64,000 bases of DNA from CALINB01 sp938045325 (GCA_038114465.1 JAYNQW010000001.1:1-64000), one strand, 5' to 3'. Numbered from the stretch's first letter, positions 15,826 through 24,969 are shown. Notes: a model not told the origin generated them from the letters alone. Numbers and translations: made by a program.

Positions 15826-15991
15826 AGTGTATACAAATGCATATTGCACTGGCCGCCTAATTAGTATTTGATTCACTCAATAACCTGAGCGAAATCAATT
15901 TTATCAGGCTGCCATTCAATTAAATTCTTCATGAGCCTTCTTATAATTCACATAGAAGGCACCCATTGAGGCAGCAGGAAGGGAGGCAAGC

Positions 15992-16897
15992 ATGGCTGTA
16001 AAATTTGACCGTTCCGCAGAGGACTTCGGCAACATCACCGGGCTTGAACACACCAACGTGACGGTACCGGATCAATTAATGGCGACGGTATTTTACATAA
16101 CCGGCATGGCCTTCACCCGTGACCCCTACATGGTCGCCGGCACCTGGAACATGTGGGTTAACATCGGGCGGAATCAAATCCACCTGCCGGTCGACCCAAA
16201 CCCGCAGGTTTTCCGCGGCCACACCGGCCTCGTGGTACCGAGCCTCGATTACCAAGTCAAAAGCCTCGAAGCGGTCAAAGACGATCTCGCGGGCACTAAG
16301 TTTGATTTCGACCGGGGCAATGACCGCCTCGATGTGATGTGCCCGTGGGGCAATGAATACCGCTGCTATGAACCGAAGGCGGAATACGGCCCGATTAACC
16401 TCGGTATGCCGTACGTTGAATTTAATGTTCCCAAAGGAACGGCAGAGGGCATCGCACGATTTTACCAGAACGTTTTCGGCGGACCGTCAAGTGTCACAAA
16501 GAGCAACGGCTCTCAGGTTGCCGAAGTTAACGTCGGATACCATCAACGATTGTTCTTCCGCGAAACCGACGACTCGCTACCCGAATTCGACGGCCATCAT
16601 TTTCAAATTTATCTCGCGGATTTTTCCGGCCCGCACAAAAAACTGCTCGATCTCGGCGTCATTTCGGAAGAAAGCAACCAATATCAATATCGCGTCGTCG
16701 ATATCGTCGATCCGGACAACGGCGATAAACTTTTTGAGGTCGAACACGAGGTCCGTTCCATGAGCCATCCGCTTTATGGCCGTCCATTCATTAACCGTAA
16801 CCCGATCCAAACCAATCGCAACTACCAACCCGGTCACGACGACCGGTCCTGGACACCGGCACACGATGATCCGAATGATCAACTTGGAGGTAAATAA
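15992..16897 (+). CDS. VOC superfamily (glyoxalase/dioxygenase fold) protein
   Basis: A 301-residue protein with two vicinal-oxygen-chelate modules: ITGLEHTNVTVPD...TVFYITGMAF at the start and LGMPYVEFNVPKG...IARFYQNVFGG in the middle, followed by a tail rich in Asn, Pro and Asp. Possible metal ligands are H26 and residues in DGHHFQIYLADFSG, but the full triad is not certain. Strong ggagg before the ATG. Its stop overlaps the next ATG by one base, so it forms an operon with the flavin monooxygenase-like gene. The pair suggests oxidation and ring opening or rearrangement of an aromatic or cyclic substrate; this is inference. Confidence 0.75.
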   Translation: MAVKFDRSAEDFGNITGLEHTNVTVPDQLMATVFYITGMAFTRDPYMVAGTWNMWVNIGRNQIHLPVDPNPQVFRGHTGLVVPSLDYQVKSLEAVKDDLAGTKFDFDRGNDRLDVMCPWGNEYRCYEPKAEYGPINLGMPYVEFNVPKGTAEGIARFYQNVFGGPSSVTKSNGSQVAEVNVGYHQRLFFRETDDSLPEFDGHHFQIYLADFSGPHKKLLDLGVISEESNQYQYRVVDIVDPDNGDKLFEVEHEVRSMSHPLYGRPFINRNPIQTNRNYQPGHDDRSWTPAHDDPNDQLGGK

Positions 16898-18090
16898 TGG
16901 CGCCTGAAGCGAATGGTGGCGGTGGCCGGCGATCAGCAGCACCGGTCGATACAGCAGATTATCTCGCCCGCGTCGCCCGCGTTGCACCCGCCATCAAGGA
17001 AGCATCGTTTCGAATTGAAGAAGACCGGCGCATTCCGCCAGAGCTTCTTGAAAAACTTCACAGCGAAAAACTGTTTCGTTTATTGCTGCCGAAAGTTTAC
17101 GGCGGTGAAGAAATCGATCCACCGACGTTTTTTCAAACCATCTCCGCTGTCGCCGAAAATGATTCCAGCACCGCCTGGTGCCTATGCCAGGCAAACGGCT
17201 GCTCGACAGCATCGGCTTATGTTGAGCCGCACGTCGCCGAAACCATTTGGGGCAATGACCCTAAAGCCGTCGTTGCCTGGGGACCTGGCAAAGGCGAATC
17301 GCGCAAAACCGATGACGGATATATTATTTCCGGACGCTGGCAATTCGCCAGCGGCAGCCGTCACGCGACCTGGCTCGGCGCCCGCATGCCAGTCGAACTC
17401 GACAATGGCGAAACCGCCTATCGTGCACTGCTGTTACCGGCGTCGGAAGCAAAAATGGACGACATCTGGAACGTACTTGGCCTGCGCGGCACCGCCAGTG
17501 ACGGTTACGATGTTAAAGACTTATTTATTCCAAAAGATTTCAAAGTCACCCGCGGCGTTGAAGCCGAAGAGCGCCGTTATGATTCACCGCTTTATTTGAT
17601 TCACGCCAACATTCACTTTGCAACGGGCTTTACCGGTGTGGCACTTGGCATTGCGCGCGCGATGCTGGAAGAATTTAAAGCCTTGGCGTCGAAAAAAACG
17701 CCGAACCGGCTGAAGCTACGGCTTTGCGAAGACCCGGTCGTGCAATTAATGGTCGCGAAAGCCGAGGCTCGGATCAAGGCGGCGCGCGCATTGATCCTGA
17801 GCGAGTGGACGGATATCTGGGAAGAAGTAAAAACCAATCACGAATTTACAGAAGATTCCCGTATGCGCATCCGCCTCGTCGCAACCCACTGCATCCATGA
17901 AGCGAAGGATGTCGTCAATGAATTGTACGATGCTTCCGGCGCAACCTCGATCTTCAATAGTCATCCGATGCAAAAATATTTCCGCGATATTCATACCCTC
18001 ACGCAACAAGGTCAGGGGCGGAAAATGTACATGCAGGTAGCTGGCCAGCACCTCATGGGCCTCGAAGCCGACATGCCGGAACCGTCTTGA
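16897..18090 (+). CDS. Acyl-CoA dehydrogenase-fold flavin monooxygenase-like protein
   Basis: The 397-residue protein begins with a helical domain (ITEEDRRIPPE-like), has ENDSSTAWCLCQANG, a middle beta domain with DGYIISGRWQFASGSRHATWLG and GLRGTASDGYDVKD, and a C-terminal helical bundle with DASGATSIFNSHPMQKYFRDIHTLTQQG. These are the marks of group D flavin monooxygenases (HsaA, HpaB-like oxygenase components) and related sulfur- or nitrogen-oxidising enzymes rather than true dehydrogenases. It would need reduced flavin from a reductase that is not in this operon. It is coupled to the VOC gene upstream. Confidence 0.8.
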   Translation: MAPEANGGGGRRSAAPVDTADYLARVARVAPAIKEASFRIEEDRRIPPELLEKLHSEKLFRLLLPKVYGGEEIDPPTFFQTISAVAENDSSTAWCLCQANGCSTASAYVEPHVAETIWGNDPKAVVAWGPGKGESRKTDDGYIISGRWQFASGSRHATWLGARMPVELDNGETAYRALLLPASEAKMDDIWNVLGLRGTASDGYDVKDLFIPKDFKVTRGVEAEERRYDSPLYLIHANIHFATGFTGVALGIARAMLEEFKALASKKTPNRLKLRLCEDPVVQLMVAKAEARIKAARALILSEWTDIWEEVKTNHEFTEDSRMRIRLVATHCIHEAKDVVNELYDASGATSIFNSHPMQKYFRDIHTLTQQGQGRKMYMQVAGQHLMGLEADMPEPS

Positions 18091-18100
18091 TCAATCTATT

Positions 18101-19033
18101 CTAAAGCGCCTTTAAGGCTTTTTCATAGAAACTGAGATCAATGTATTTGCCGGGATCGTTTAACGGCGCTTTTTGGTCGACATATTGGCTACGCAATTCC
18201 AACACGGTTTGGAAACCTTTCATATTGATTTTACCCAAGGGCGTCAGGCCGCTACGGGGGTTCAACAATTTTCCCATCACTTTATCAATGGCCTTGGGAT
18301 TGATCGCCGGCATGCGCTTGAGGAGCAGTTCCGAGGCTTCTTGATAGTTCGCTTCATTGAGGGTCCATGCGAGGCCCTTCAAATAGCCGATGATGTAACC
18401 CAGCAACGCACCTTCGTTTTCTTCCGCCCAAGCCCGGCTCGCCGCAAAACTGCCGCCTTGATAATCGTCAAATGTATCGAGACTGCTTTCGAGCACGCGA
18501 AATCCCTTCGCCAGTGCCATGGATGTAAACGGCTCGATGGTTAGCGTACCTGCATGGGTACCGTCCTCAACCGATTTCCAACGGTCCGGCGTCGCGCCGA
18601 CCGGGACCAGTTCGTAATCGTCTTTGGTGAGGCCCGCGTTATCGAGCATGCGGTACAACACAAATGCAAAGCCGGTCGCCAGGGCATCGAGTGCTAGGGT
18701 TTTTCCTTTTAAATCGTCAAAGGTTTCGACTTCAGGCGCAACCACGAAGGCAAGCTCGATTTGTGTCGCCCCCATAAAGGCAAACAAGTCTGGTTCTTTA
18801 TCCAGTTTTGCCACCCCTTGGCCTTCCTGGTAAGCAACCACGTTATCAATTGCCGTGCCGGCAATCTGGAAATTACCTGAGACCAGGTTCTTGGCCTGAT
18901 AAACCGAACTTGGCGTGGTTTCATGGCTGGCGACGACACCGGCCTCTTCGAAGAAGCCTTTTTCCTGGGCGGCAAAAATCGGCAGGTTGGGTGCGCCGGG
19001 AAAACAAATCAGATCGAGGGATTTAAGTGCCAT
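18101..19033 (-). CDS. NMT1/THI5-like binding protein without signal peptide
   Basis: The 310-residue protein has the periplasmic-binding fold of the NMT1/SsuA family: GAPNLPIFAAQEKGFFEEAGV at the N-terminus, FDDLKGKTLALDALATGFAFVLYRML and the hinge regions. There is no signal peptide: the domain begins at residue 4 and a gagaagaaa site fixes the start. It is therefore probably cytosolic, either an enzyme that uses this fold (as 4,5-dihydroxyphthalate decarboxylase does) or a soluble sensor. No ABC permease or ATPase is adjacent. It converges on the monooxygenase-like gene. Confidence 0.75.
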   Translation of the reverse strand: MALKSLDLICFPGAPNLPIFAAQEKGFFEEAGVVASHETTPSSVYQAKNLVSGNFQIAGTAIDNVVAYQEGQGVAKLDKEPDLFAFMGATQIELAFVVAPEVETFDDLKGKTLALDALATGFAFVLYRMLDNAGLTKDDYELVPVGATPDRWKSVEDGTHAGTLTIEPFTSMALAKGFRVLESSLDTFDDYQGGSFAASRAWAEENEGALLGYIIGYLKGLAWTLNEANYQEASELLLKRMPAINPKAIDKVMGKLLNPRSGLTPLGKINMKGFQTVLELRSQYVDQKAPLNDPGKYIDLSFYEKALKAL

Positions 19034-19146
19034 TTTCTTCTCACTCTATATATGTATTTACTGCCGCTCGTGAATTGGCCGGTGACCGCACTTCTTTCAA
19101 TTCCGAACTGAAACCCTGAAAAATTTATTTATCGTCACATTATATA

Positions 19147-19193
19147 TATGCGCTCTGAATATTTATGCGCTCTGAATATTTATGCGCTCTGAT
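19147..19193. repeat. 17-bp tandem repeat, 2.8 copies
   Basis: The unit tatgcgctctgaatatt occurs at 19147-19163 and 19164-19180, with a partial third copy to 19193. It lies in the divergent gap between the NMT1-like gene and the cupin gene. There are no spacers, so it is not a CRISPR array. It may be slippage, or an array of regulator-binding sites. Confidence 0.8.
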
Positions 19194-19284
19194 TTGATCA
19201 ATTTGTAGGGAAGACTGTATCTTATAAAGCAAGGAATTACCGCCTATGTTTTTGCCCTCAAGCCTCTGACCCAAGGGAGAGATC

Positions 19285-19758
19285 ATGACAATCAATGTCC
19301 GCCGGGTCGTGACCGGCCATGATGAAAACGGCAAGGCCGTCGTGACCATCGATAAACCTTTCGAGAAAATCAACACCATGCGCTCGGGCAACTCCGCGGC
19401 GACGTTCTGGATAACAGACGATATGCCTGCCGAGGTTGATGTGACCGAAGACCCGGCCGAGCGCGATATCGATATTGAACCGCCCGAACGCGGCACCGTG
19501 TTTCGGATGCTTGAACTCGTGCCGGGCAAGGATCCGTTCATGCACCGCACGAACACGGTGGATTATGTCGTTGTGATTTCCGGTGAATGCGTGATGCTGC
19601 TCGATGAAGGCGAAGAGGTCGAAATGAAAGCCGGCGATGTCATGGTGCAAAACGCAACCTGGCACGGCTGGGCCAATCGTTCGGACAAACCATGTCATAT
19701 CGTTTTTGTGCTCACCGGCGCAAAGGAGCCGAAAAAGCACCTGCATCACGATCATTAA
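19285..19758 (+). CDS. Cupin-domain protein
   Basis: A 157-residue protein whose C-terminal half is a cupin: MLELVPGKDPFMHRTNTVDYVVVISGECVMLLDEGEEVEMKAGD followed by QNATWHGWANRSDKP. Likely metal ligands are His in FMHRT, Glu/Asp in motif 1 and H in TWHGW. The N-terminal part resembles the extra strand of cupins acting on small carboxylates. It ends in a His-rich tail (HLHHDH). Ribosome binding site gggagag. Such proteins are often dioxygenases, isomerases or ligand-binding regulators; the substrate is not known. Confidence 0.78.
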   Translation: MTINVRRVVTGHDENGKAVVTIDKPFEKINTMRSGNSAATFWITDDMPAEVDVTEDPAERDIDIEPPERGTVFRMLELVPGKDPFMHRTNTVDYVVVISGECVMLLDEGEEVEMKAGDVMVQNATWHGWANRSDKPCHIVFVLTGAKEPKKHLHHDH

Positions 19759-19761
19759 AAT

Positions 19762-20274
19762 TCACGCATTGGGAAAACACGCCGACAGGATGGCTTCTAG
19801 ATGCTGATCCTGTTCCGGCGCATTCTTGATATCTGCTTGCTCAAAATATAGCGCGATATTTGCAGCGGCCGCCCGTTTGGCTTTGCCGCTGGGAATGTCC
19901 GACCGAACATCGATCGGGACGGCTTCGGCTAATAATACCTGTTCGATTTTTTCCGCTTCCAATTCCATGCCAAGAATTTTTTGCCGCAATGGTTCGGTTT
20001 GATTTTTCTGGACAGAATCAAAACCGCTTTTTAAGCGTTGGCGCACGGCCCGCAGGCCCTTCGCAATCTCGCTATGCCAAGGATCAACCACTGTTCGGCA
20101 TTGATCTATTTGTTCCGTTGTAAACACTTTTCCCTGACGGCCACCGTAACAGCAGAAAAGCAGAAGATTGACGTCGATGCCGCTTTGTTCCTGCAATGCC
20201 AAACAGGCCGATGCGACACCGTCGACGGCATAGTGATGAACAGAAAACTGCCAAAAGGGATGATCATTCGTCAT
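19762..20274 (-). CDS. TIGR02444/DUF2390 family protein
   Basis: The 170-residue protein starts HPFWQFSVHHYAVDGVASACLALQEQSGIDVNLLLFCCYGG, which is the conserved opening of the TIGR02444 family of uncharacterised proteobacterial proteins. The rest is a helical, soluble domain. No function is known. It lies 23 bases after the TauD-type gene on the same strand and may be co-transcribed; it converges with the cupin gene, leaving a 3-base gap. Confidence 0.8.
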   Translation of the reverse strand: MTNDHPFWQFSVHHYAVDGVASACLALQEQSGIDVNLLLFCCYGGRQGKVFTTEQIDQCRTVVDPWHSEIAKGLRAVRQRLKSGFDSVQKNQTEPLRQKILGMELEAEKIEQVLLAEAVPIDVRSDIPSGKAKRAAAANIALYFEQADIKNAPEQDQHLEAILSACFPNA

Positions 20275-20297
20275 GAGGTCACCGATCTCATGACCGG

Positions 20298-21359
20298 TTA
20301 CACCGGCTCGAAATTATCCAAGGGCGCTGACGGCTCGACATCATGAATGACGATGCCGCGTAATTCGTCCCGAAATCCGGATGCAGTGGGCCGGCCGTGA
20401 TCGTCGCATAGCCATAGGCGGATAAGGTGCCGTTTGCGATCCGATTCGGGCCAATCTTCAAAGGCTGTACGGGAATGCAGCATGACATGATTATGCAGCA
20501 CCTGAATGTCACCGGGAAGAAAGTCCATATCAAAATAAATTTCATTGACCTTATCCAGATAAGCGGCAACCGCTTGTTGGCGCAATTCGGTGAACTTCGG
20601 CACGTCGGGAATATTTTGCGCCTTCATGATGCGCGATCCGATTCCCTTTGAGCTGAAATAGCCGTCCTGAAAAGAAAACACCGGCATGGTGTACCAAGAC
20701 GGCTTACCATCTTTGCTTTCGTTGTATTTCGTGAAATAGAAATCCTTTACTAAATCCTCCACAAAATCGGCGTTCAACTTCAGCAGTTCATTATAAAGCG
20801 TTACCGAACTGGCGATCCGGCTTGCTCCTCCCGATTTCGACGGATGCAGGCACATCAACGCGACGTAATCACACATATCGGAATGGAAATGCATTTCATC
20901 GGCAGTTTGATAGCCGCGAGCCAGTTGATCTTCGTAATCCTGTCCAAGCGCTTTTACATGGCCGAGCATATGGCCTTTGGTGTTTTGCGACACGGTCCGG
21001 CCCAATCGTGTGCCGATCCCCCAAAACGCGATGGCGGCCTGCTCCTTGGTGAATCCTTCTACCGGCACATCACGTATGAGAAAGAAACCGCGACCTTCAA
21101 GCAACTCATCATACAATGCTGCCAATCCCTTATCGAATTCCGGCAAGGGAAAGTTTTCACGGGTGATATCTAAGATCGGCACGCCTTCGCGTTCAATATG
21201 TGAAACCGCTTTACAAATATCTGCTTGTTCCGCCTCCGATAATTCATAAATCCAATCATCGGATGCCGCGAGTTCGTCGGCGGTCCAGCCCGCTGGATCG
21301 ACCAAGGGTTCTAGCGGTTTGGCGTGTTTACGTATGCGCGGGGCGGGCTTAAACGGCAT
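20298..21359 (-). CDS. TauD/TfdA-type Fe(II)/2-oxoglutarate dioxygenase (long form)
   Basis: The 353-residue protein carries the facial triad: H159-x-D161 in EMHFHSDMCDY and the distal His in LHNHVMLHSRTAF, followed by RHLIRLWL with the 2-oxoglutarate-binding Arg. It is about 70 residues longer than the two other TauD-type proteins here, mostly at the N-terminus, like gamma-butyrobetaine- or clavaminate-synthase-like forms. It would hydroxylate an organic substrate using O2 and 2-oxoglutarate. It is 14 bases downstream of the YciI-duplicate gene on the same strand. Confidence 0.88.
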   Translation of the reverse strand: MPFKPAPRIRKHAKPLEPLVDPAGWTADELAASDDWIYELSEAEQADICKAVSHIEREGVPILDITRENFPLPEFDKGLAALYDELLEGRGFFLIRDVPVEGFTKEQAAIAFWGIGTRLGRTVSQNTKGHMLGHVKALGQDYEDQLARGYQTADEMHFHSDMCDYVALMCLHPSKSGGASRIASSVTLYNELLKLNADFVEDLVKDFYFTKYNESKDGKPSWYTMPVFSFQDGYFSSKGIGSRIMKAQNIPDVPKFTELRQQAVAAYLDKVNEIYFDMDFLPGDIQVLHNHVMLHSRTAFEDWPESDRKRHLIRLWLCDDHGRPTASGFRDELRGIVIHDVEPSAPLDNFEPV

Positions 21360-21373
21360 GAATGGGGCTACAT

Positions 21374-21982
21374 TTATTTTTTAAGGCGGTCGAACACACG
21401 TCCGAAACGCCACCGGTACACTTCGACCTTTTCATAAATGCCGGCCTTGTTGTTAGGTTCTTCCGCCCACATAGACCGGCCGGTTTCCAAATCCGGCACA
21501 TCGAACATAAAAGCAGATCCCAACGGGGTTTCACCATCATCTTGCACCAACGGTCCGCGCATCATGGTGATATCGGCACGATCTTCGAGAAAGCCGCGAT
21601 GGGCATCCTGCAGCTCTTTGCGTTTCTCAAGCATGCCGGGACCATCGAGGGCAAATACCAACATCGGGATATTACCTTCGGTGCGCGGGCAATCGCGCCA
21701 GGTGTGAGGCGCTTTATTGTTGTAGCGATGAATCACAGCACCGTATTGAACGCCATGCTGAATAAAAGGTTCGTTCGCGACGTGATCCTCGGCCGCCTTA
21801 CGGTCGGGTAAATCAAGCACACGGAAGCTGCCGAGTTCTTGGCTACCATCATCCGTCGTAAAGGGACCGGCAAAGATTGTTGCTTCATCGAATTGCTGAA
21901 GATAGTCGAGATGAGCATTGCGGTACTCATCTCGCAGCGGACCGGAATCGGCCTGATCGAATATCTTAATGGCGAATAACAT
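21374..21982 (-). CDS. Tandem YciI-domain protein
   Basis: A 202-residue protein made of two YCII-related domains: residues 1-95 (FAIKIFDQADSGPLRDEYRNAHLDYL...IFAGPFTTDDG...GSFRVLD) and about 108-195 (MLVFALDGPG...DAHRGFL...MMRGPLVQDDG...GSAFMFD). Each keeps the conserved His-Asp-like ligand region and the GP-x-x-D-D-G loop. YciI domains are dimeric and possibly enzymatic; a fused dimer is an uncommon form. Strong ggagaggaagg precedes the ATG. It is first gene of the unit with the long TauD-type dioxygenase. Confidence 0.82.
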   Translation of the reverse strand: MLFAIKIFDQADSGPLRDEYRNAHLDYLQQFDEATIFAGPFTTDDGSQELGSFRVLDLPDRKAAEDHVANEPFIQHGVQYGAVIHRYNNKAPHTWRDCPRTEGNIPMLVFALDGPGMLEKRKELQDAHRGFLEDRADITMMRGPLVQDDGETPLGSAFMFDVPDLETGRSMWAEEPNNKAGIYEKVEVYRWRFGRVFDRLKK

Positions 21983-22153
21983 ACCTTCCTCTCCAAAATA
22001 TTTCTTTATGTCTAAACCGTGCCATCCGATCCTTCAAGTCACCCCCACCAAACAGCCGCGGATTCGCACTTGCTCCCTTGAGGACGGTAACTATGATGGA
22101 GATATCAACGGCTCACACCCCGCGCCGTCTATCAAACGTAGAGGAGAATTATC

Positions 22154-23041
22154 ATGCCGAAAGCATCCATCGGCGTCATCGGCCTTGGCAACATGGGCTA
22201 CGGAATCACAAAAAACCTTGCAAAAAATAACGTACCCTTACTGGCCTGGGATGCTTCTCCGGCAGCGCGCAAGAAAGCCGAAAAGCTGCGCGGCGTTACG
22301 ATCGCTAAACCCGGTGAAATGGCCGCGCAATGCTTCGCCATTCATTTTGTTGTCCCCGCGACACCGCAAATCGAACAGTGCTTAAAAGGCAAAGACGGCA
22401 TCTTGGCACATGCCCACAAGGGGCTTATTTTGTGCGATCACACATCTTCCGATCCAGTTAAAACGAAAAAGCTTGCAGCGAAGGTTGCCAAGCAGGGGAT
22501 TGAATTCATTGATGCCGCCATGAGCGGCGGCGGTGCGGTCGGTGCCGAGCAAGGCACCATCAGCCTGCTGGTCGGTGGCGACGAAAAAATCTTCAAGAAA
22601 ATACAGAAGTACCTCAAGATGTTTTCCAAAAAGATATTTTATATGGGCCCGATCGGCGCCGGACAAACTATGAAACTCATCAGCAATATGGTGCTGCACA
22701 CGACGTTCGTCGCCGCTTGTGAAGGCAGCCGTATGGCGGAAAAGGCCGGCATCCCATTGGAAAAAGCGATTGATGTTTTCAATGCCGGTAACGCACGCTG
22801 TTATGTCACCGAAGCCCGCTTCCCCAATCATATTCTCAGCAAGAAATGGGACGCCCGTTCGATTGTTTACAACCTCAATAAAGACGTCGGCATGGCTGTG
22901 AAACTCGGTGATGACCTCGGCGTAAAACCGAATGTCGGCCGCCAAGCTTCGCGTTTTCTTAAGAAAGCTATGAAAATGGGCATGGCGAATAAGGACTTTT
23001 CCTTACTCTATCGCGATTTCGACAAAATTCAGAAAATGTGA
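22154..23041 (+). CDS. 3-hydroxyisobutyrate dehydrogenase-like oxidoreductase
   Basis: The 295-residue protein has the NAD(P)-binding motif GVIGLGNMG (7-15), the DAAMSGGGAVGAEQGT substrate loop and the catalytic Lys in GAGQTMKLISN. Length and order match the beta-hydroxyacid dehydrogenase family (3-hydroxyisobutyrate, tartronate semialdehyde, 6-phosphogluconate-like). It should oxidise a beta-hydroxy acid or reduce the semialdehyde in the cytosol. agaggag precedes the ATG. It is probably a single-gene unit in the same direction as ubiX and CoA-transferase. Confidence 0.88.
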   Translation: MPKASIGVIGLGNMGYGITKNLAKNNVPLLAWDASPAARKKAEKLRGVTIAKPGEMAAQCFAIHFVVPATPQIEQCLKGKDGILAHAHKGLILCDHTSSDPVKTKKLAAKVAKQGIEFIDAAMSGGGAVGAEQGTISLLVGGDEKIFKKIQKYLKMFSKKIFYMGPIGAGQTMKLISNMVLHTTFVAACEGSRMAEKAGIPLEKAIDVFNAGNARCYVTEARFPNHILSKKWDARSIVYNLNKDVGMAVKLGDDLGVKPNVGRQASRFLKKAMKMGMANKDFSLLYRDFDKIQKM

Positions 23042-23173
23042 GGCTTCGCCGACCGGCACGAATATCCGGGTTCGCGGTAATCAAGGGCCTGCAACCTACT
23101 GAAATGAAAGGTTTTCACCGGCTCTCTGGGTCGTGTAGACTATCGCCTTCAAAGTTTAAAATAGAGTTGAACC

Positions 23174-23770
23174 ATGGCTAACCGCCAACGCCTGATTATT
23201 GGAATCACCGGCGCCTCCGGGCCGATCATCGGCATACGCGCGTTGGAAGTGCTGCAGGACGTGCCCGATGTCGAGACCCATTTGATTTTCTCGCCGGCGG
23301 CGGCACAAACCATCGCTGCGGAAACAAATTTCTCACTCGATGACGTTCGCGGCTTTGCCGATGTGGTGCACAGCTTCAAAGATATCGCCGCATCGATTTC
23401 GAGCGGATCGTTTCAAACACTGGGCATGCTGGTCGCACCATGTTCGATCAAAACCCTGTCTTATATCGTTAACTCATTAACCGATAACTTGATTGCGCGT
23501 GCCGCCGACGTGTGCTTGAAAGAGCGCCGCAAGGTCGTACTAATGGTGCGTGAGACACCGCTTCACCTTGGTCACATCGAGCTGATGTCACGGGCGACTC
23601 AATACGGTGCTGTCATGATGCCGCCGATGCCAGCGTTTTATCACCGCCCACAAACGGTTGATGATATTGTCGACCAAACCGTCGGGCGCGCCCTCGATCA
23701 ATTCGGCATTGACACTGATATCGTTCATCGTTGGCGCGGAACTCAATCCGCCGCCACCGGCAACCTTTAA
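23174..23770 (+). CDS. ubiX: UbiX-type flavin prenyltransferase
   Basis: The 198-residue protein has ITGASG at residues 11-16, APCSIKTLSYIVNSL and MVRETPLHLGHIELM, the typical motifs of UbiX/Pad1. The enzyme makes prenylated FMN, the cofactor of UbiD-type (de)carboxylases. No UbiD homologue is within the window, so it either serves an unlinked enzyme or has been recruited locally. It is followed after 11 bases by a CaiB-type CoA-transferase gene in the same direction, suggesting an operon for an aromatic or unsaturated acid. Confidence 0.87.
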   Translation: MANRQRLIIGITGASGPIIGIRALEVLQDVPDVETHLIFSPAAAQTIAAETNFSLDDVRGFADVVHSFKDIAASISSGSFQTLGMLVAPCSIKTLSYIVNSLTDNLIARAADVCLKERRKVVLMVRETPLHLGHIELMSRATQYGAVMMPPMPAFYHRPQTVDDIVDQTVGRALDQFGIDTDIVHRWRGTQSAATGNL

Positions 23771-23781
23771 ACAGTAACGTC

Positions 23782-24969
23782 ATGCAACGTCCCTTTGAAG
23801 GCATCAAAGTTCTCGACATTACCCATGTGCTTGCCGGGCCGTTTGCCGCTTATCAATTAGCGGTGCTTGGCGCCGATGTGATTAAAATCGAAAACCCCGA
23901 TGACGTCGATCAATCCCGTTACATGGGATCGGATAAAGACCTCAACCAAGCCAATATGGGCACAAATTTTCTCACGCAAAATTCGAATAAAAAATCCGTC
24001 ACACTTAATCTTAAAACCGAACAGGGCCGCGGCATTCTCAAACAGCTTGTCAAAGAAAGCGACGTGCTGATCGAAAACTACCGGGCCGGCTCCTTTCGGG
24101 ACCTCGGACTCGGCTACGACGATCTTCGGGAACTCAATCCGGCATTGATTTATTGTTCGATGACTGGTTACGGACAAGCCGGTCCGCGCGCGCATCACAC
24201 TGTTTATGATCACCTCATTCAGGCGAACTCGGGAATCATGACGACAACCGGCACGCCGGAAACCGCGCCGTTGAAAACCGGCATCCAATTTATGGATTAC
24301 GCCACGGGCACGATGGGTGCCTTTGCCATTTCGAGCGCGCTGTTCCAACGTGAGAAAACCGGCGAAGGACAATATATTGATGTCGCCATGCTGGATGTCG
24401 CGGCGATCCTGTCGGCGTCGCACATCACCGGCTATTCCGTCTCCGGCCATGCACACACAGCCAAAGGCAATTGGCACCGGTATGCCAGCAGCCAGCTCTA
24501 TGAAACCAAAGACGGGCTGTTGATGCTGGGGGCGGCCAACCCGGGACAGCACCGCCGGTTGATGAAAGCGCTCGGCCTCGATCATCTCGCGCACGAAACC
24601 TACGAACAGCGCGATGCGCAACGCGACGAGGAAACCCAGTCCATAACCGAAAAGCTTAAAGAAAAAACCGCCCAAGAGTGGGAAACGTATTTACAGGAAC
24701 GCCACGTGCCGGCGGCAATTCTCCGGACCATGCCCGATATGCTCGGCGATCCGCACCTCGATCATCGCGGAGTGTTTCACCATTACGAAAACATTGAAAG
24801 CATCGGTACGGGGGCAACCGTGCCTATCGCGGCGTTTACCTATCAAGACGGCGGGCCACAGATCGATACACCACCGCCGACACTGGGAGCGGATACGGAT
24901 CAAACTTTAATCGATCTGGGCTACAGCGAATCCGATATCAAGGCCTTGCGCGAATCCGGCGCTATTTAA
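23782..24969 (+). CDS. CaiB/BaiF-type (class III) CoA-transferase
   Basis: The 395-residue protein begins FEGIKVLDITHVLAGPFAAYQLAVLGADVIKIE, contains NSNKKSVTLNLKTEQG, VLIENYRAGSF and DHLIQANSGIM (the nucleophilic Asp region), and ends PPTLGADTDQTL, all typical of the formyl-CoA transferase family. It moves CoA between carboxylic acids. I use the ATG at 23782, where similarity begins, because the longer frame overlaps ubiX. It overlaps the convergent TauD-type gene by 4 bases. The substrate is unknown. Confidence 0.88.
   Translation: MQRPFEGIKVLDITHVLAGPFAAYQLAVLGADVIKIENPDDVDQSRYMGSDKDLNQANMGTNFLTQNSNKKSVTLNLKTEQGRGILKQLVKESDVLIENYRAGSFRDLGLGYDDLRELNPALIYCSMTGYGQAGPRAHHTVYDHLIQANSGIMTTTGTPETAPLKTGIQFMDYATGTMGAFAISSALFQREKTGEGQYIDVAMLDVAAILSASHITGYSVSGHAHTAKGNWHRYASSQLYETKDGLLMLGAANPGQHRRLMKALGLDHLAHETYEQRDAQRDEETQSITEKLKEKTAQEWETYLQERHVPAAILRTMPDMLGDPHLDHRGVFHHYENIESIGTGATVPIAAFTYQDGGPQIDTPPPTLGADTDQTLIDLGYSESDIKALRESGAI

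Noticed and set aside
19147..19193. Possible CRISPR array
   Set aside because: The units are directly adjacent with no spacers and no cas genes are present.
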